64,000 nucleotides of DNA from Flavobacterium frigidarium DSM 17623 (GTDB lineage Bacteria; Bacteroidota; Bacteroidia; Flavobacteriales; Flavobacteriaceae), in contig NZ_AUDO01000016.1 of assembly GCF_000425505.1 (NCBI RefSeq), positions 1-64,000 on the forward strand. Reading direction: 5' to 3'. The notes under the pieces were generated by a model that saw only the letters and a list, made by a program, of their open reading frames with translations, searched no databases and had not been told where the DNA came from. Each line of letters starts with the position of its first letter. Position 1 is the first letter of the stretch. A program made the translations under genes and the position numbers. This document shows, piece by piece, positions 62,986 to 64,000 of this stretch.

Positions 62986-63591
62986 ATGTTTCATTTATTA
63001 GATATCATTGGTACATTGGCGTTTGCAATGTCAGGAGCGTTAACGGCTATGAGTAAAAGAATGGACCCATTTGGGGTTTACATCATTGCTTTTGTAACTG
63101 CTGTAGGAGGTGGGACCTTGCGCGATATATTAATAGGTAGAACTCCTGTGGGCTGGATGGTAGATCTAGAATATGTCTTTATGATTTCTATAGGTTTTGT
63201 GCTAGCATTACTTTTTAGAAAAAGATTCGATCAACTGCGTACGTCCTTGTTTCTATTTGATACCATTGGTTTAGGAGTTTTTACTTTAATAGGTCTTGAA
63301 AAAGGAATTAATGTAGGTCTGCATCCCGTTATATGTATTGCTTTAGGAACAATGACAGCTTGTTTTGGTGGTGTTACAAGAGATATTTTATGTAATGAAA
63401 TTCCCGTAATCTTTAGGAAAGAGATTTATGCTACCATTTGTATTCTTGGTGGATTGGTTTTCTTCGGTTTACGCAGCTTTAATTTAGAGAGTGATATTAT
63501 GTATTTAATCACTTCAATTGTAATTATTTCAGTTCGTTTAATGGCGGTAAAATGGAAATGGTATTTACCAACATTAGATCATAAAGCATAG
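62986..63591 (+). CDS. TRIC-type/UPF0126 membrane protein (YadS/YicG-like)
   Basis: The 201-residue inner-membrane protein has two UPF0126 (TMEM175-distinct, TRIC-like) repeats of three helices: LDIIGTLAFAMSGALTAMSKRMDPFGVYIIAFVTAVGGGTLRDILIG, then FLFDTIGLGVFTLIGLEKGINVGLHPVICIALGTMTACFGGVTRDILC. The GGG.RD motif closes each repeat. Archaeal and bacterial TRIC homologues form trimeric K+/cation channels; the exact ion is inferred. It stands as a single gene. Confidence 0.92.
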   Translation: MFHLLDIIGTLAFAMSGALTAMSKRMDPFGVYIIAFVTAVGGGTLRDILIGRTPVGWMVDLEYVFMISIGFVLALLFRKRFDQLRTSLFLFDTIGLGVFTLIGLEKGINVGLHPVICIALGTMTACFGGVTRDILCNEIPVIFRKEIYATICILGGLVFFGLRSFNLESDIMYLITSIVIISVRLMAVKWKWYLPTLDHKA

Positions 63592-63601
63592 TTTTTTTTC
63601 G

Positions 63602-63658
63602 AAAAAAAAAGCGTTAAAAATCATATTTCTTGTTGAAAGAATAGGTGATTTTTAACGC
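63602..63658. terminator. Bidirectional terminator with 13-bp stem
   Basis: GCGTTAAAAATCA (63611-63623) pairs perfectly with TGATTTTTAACGC (63646-63658), with an inner TATTTCTT/AAGAATA stem. The nine A before it serve as T run for the minus strand. Confidence 0.85.
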
Positions 63659-63704
63659 TGTATTGTTTTGGCAAAAGCCTAAGAATTGTGTTTTTAATTA
63701 AGGA

Positions 63705-64000
63705 TTAAACGGTTCTTTGAACTACTTCAAAAATTTTAGTATCCTCACATTTCAATGTTTTAGAAGGGTATTTCATTAACAAAGCATAATCGTGAGTAGC
63801 CATAATAATGGTTTTTCCGTTTGCGTTGATGTTTCTTAAAACTTCGATAACTTCAGCGCTAGTTTGTGGATCTAAATTCCCTGTAGGTTCATCAGCTAAG
63901 ATTAACTCAGGATCGTTAAGCAGCGCTCGTGCAATAGCGACACGTTGTTGTTCTCCACCAGAAATTTGATGAGGCATTTTTGAAGCATACACTTTCATAC
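63705..64000 (-). CDS. ftsE: Cell-division ABC ATPase FtsE, C-terminal part (cut by the window edge)
   Basis: About 98 residues are visible; the frame continues past base 64000, so the N-terminus with Walker A lies outside the window. The visible part has the ABC signature [20 protein letters not shown], Walker [15 protein letters not shown], and the switch region [33 protein letters not shown] with the short tail is the FtsE pattern of Flavobacteriia (FtsE-FtsX regulate septal amidases); a generic LolD/MacB ATPase is the alternative. Confidence 0.88.
   Translation of the reverse strand, partial: MKVYASKMPHQISGGEQQRVAIARALLNDPELILADEPTGNLDPQTSAEVIEVLRNINANGKTIIMATHDYALLMKYPSKTLKCEDTKIFEVVQRTV

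Noticed and set aside
1..64000. tRNA, rRNA or CRISPR arrays
   Set aside because: No cloverleaf-like stretch, rRNA-like conserved run or regularly spaced direct repeats was seen in any intergenic region.

Overview
The window is AT-rich (roughly one third G+C) and looks like a chromosomal segment of a flavobacterium (phylum Bacteroidota, probably Flavobacterium or a close relative). The grounds are the typical flavobacterial gene content (udk beside a DivIC/FtsB gene and mutA-mutB, SusC-type plug domains, SusC-like carboxypeptidase-regulatory domains, imelysin-like cytochrome peroxidase, two-motif DnaJ), many candidate -7 boxes of the Bacteroidota form TAnnTTTG placed just before start codons, and few Shine-Dalgarno sequences. 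Almost all of it is core-genome material; the only recognisable insertion sequence is the end of an IS3-family element cut by the left edge.

Layout. 1-345: 3' end of an IS3-type transposase and its right terminus. 345-4981 (minus): methylmalonyl-CoA mutase subunits, a FtsB/DivIC-like protein and uridine kinase. 5237-10343 (minus): dienoyl-CoA reductase-like SDR, aminotransferase, a 47-residue membrane peptide, a short RsmI-like methyltransferase, a low-Mr tyrosine phosphatase and DnaA. 10541-15991: thioesterase, YigZ, HAD phosphatase, RibD, acetyltransferase, PrmC and a MacB/FtsX-type permease. 16131-25821 (plus): secreted protein, HisS, GrpE-DnaJ, a NatAB-like exporter, an NtrC-type regulator without a DNA-binding domain, a one-domain DEAD-box-like protein and a DUF2007 protein. 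25907-32483: HAD phosphatase, peptide-binding lipoprotein, MtaB, a Lys/Ala-rich secreted protein, a FabG-like SDR and an L,D-transpeptidase.

32565-36217 (minus) is an ECF sigma factor, membrane-anchored putative anti-sigma and VWA-domain module in which the last two proteins both carry a SusC-like plug signature without a barrel. 36293-44631 groups a propeller-like protein, PPK2 polyphosphate kinase, a PhoX-like lipoprotein, an imelysin/di-haem peroxidase fusion, a large-subunit catalase and a DUF72 protein: phosphate and oxidative-stress functions. 45022-53057 holds an outer-membrane beta-barrel, a MATE exporter, MeaB (the GTPase partner of the mutase, about 44 kb from mutAB), an AEC transporter, a 1-Cys peroxiredoxin, an unknown protein and a GH13 enzyme. 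53642-64000 holds an oxidoreductase, a four-helix membrane protein, a Nudix hydrolase, PurA, a Fur-family regulator, a RelA/SpoT protein, a serine hydrolase, a SpoU-type methyltransferase, a TRIC/YadS-type channel and the end of FtsE.

The most interesting non-genic signal is a dispersed intergenic repeat of about 75 bp. Copies at 4259-4333, 23444-23524 and 53383-53457, plus a collapsed copy at 37157-37195, share conserved ends (TAGCCCTGATGG ... TACAGCAGG). In the three full copies the centre has an unrelated sequence that forms its own hairpin each time. All copies lie in the same orientation relative to the next gene. Other points worth a second look are a 24-bp perfect hairpin ending five bases before a start codon, apparently leaderless fur-like and ribD genes, the HTH-less sigma-54 activator with an altered GAFTGA loop, and DnaJ with half its zinc motifs. 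No tRNA, rRNA, CRISPR array or origin was recognised.
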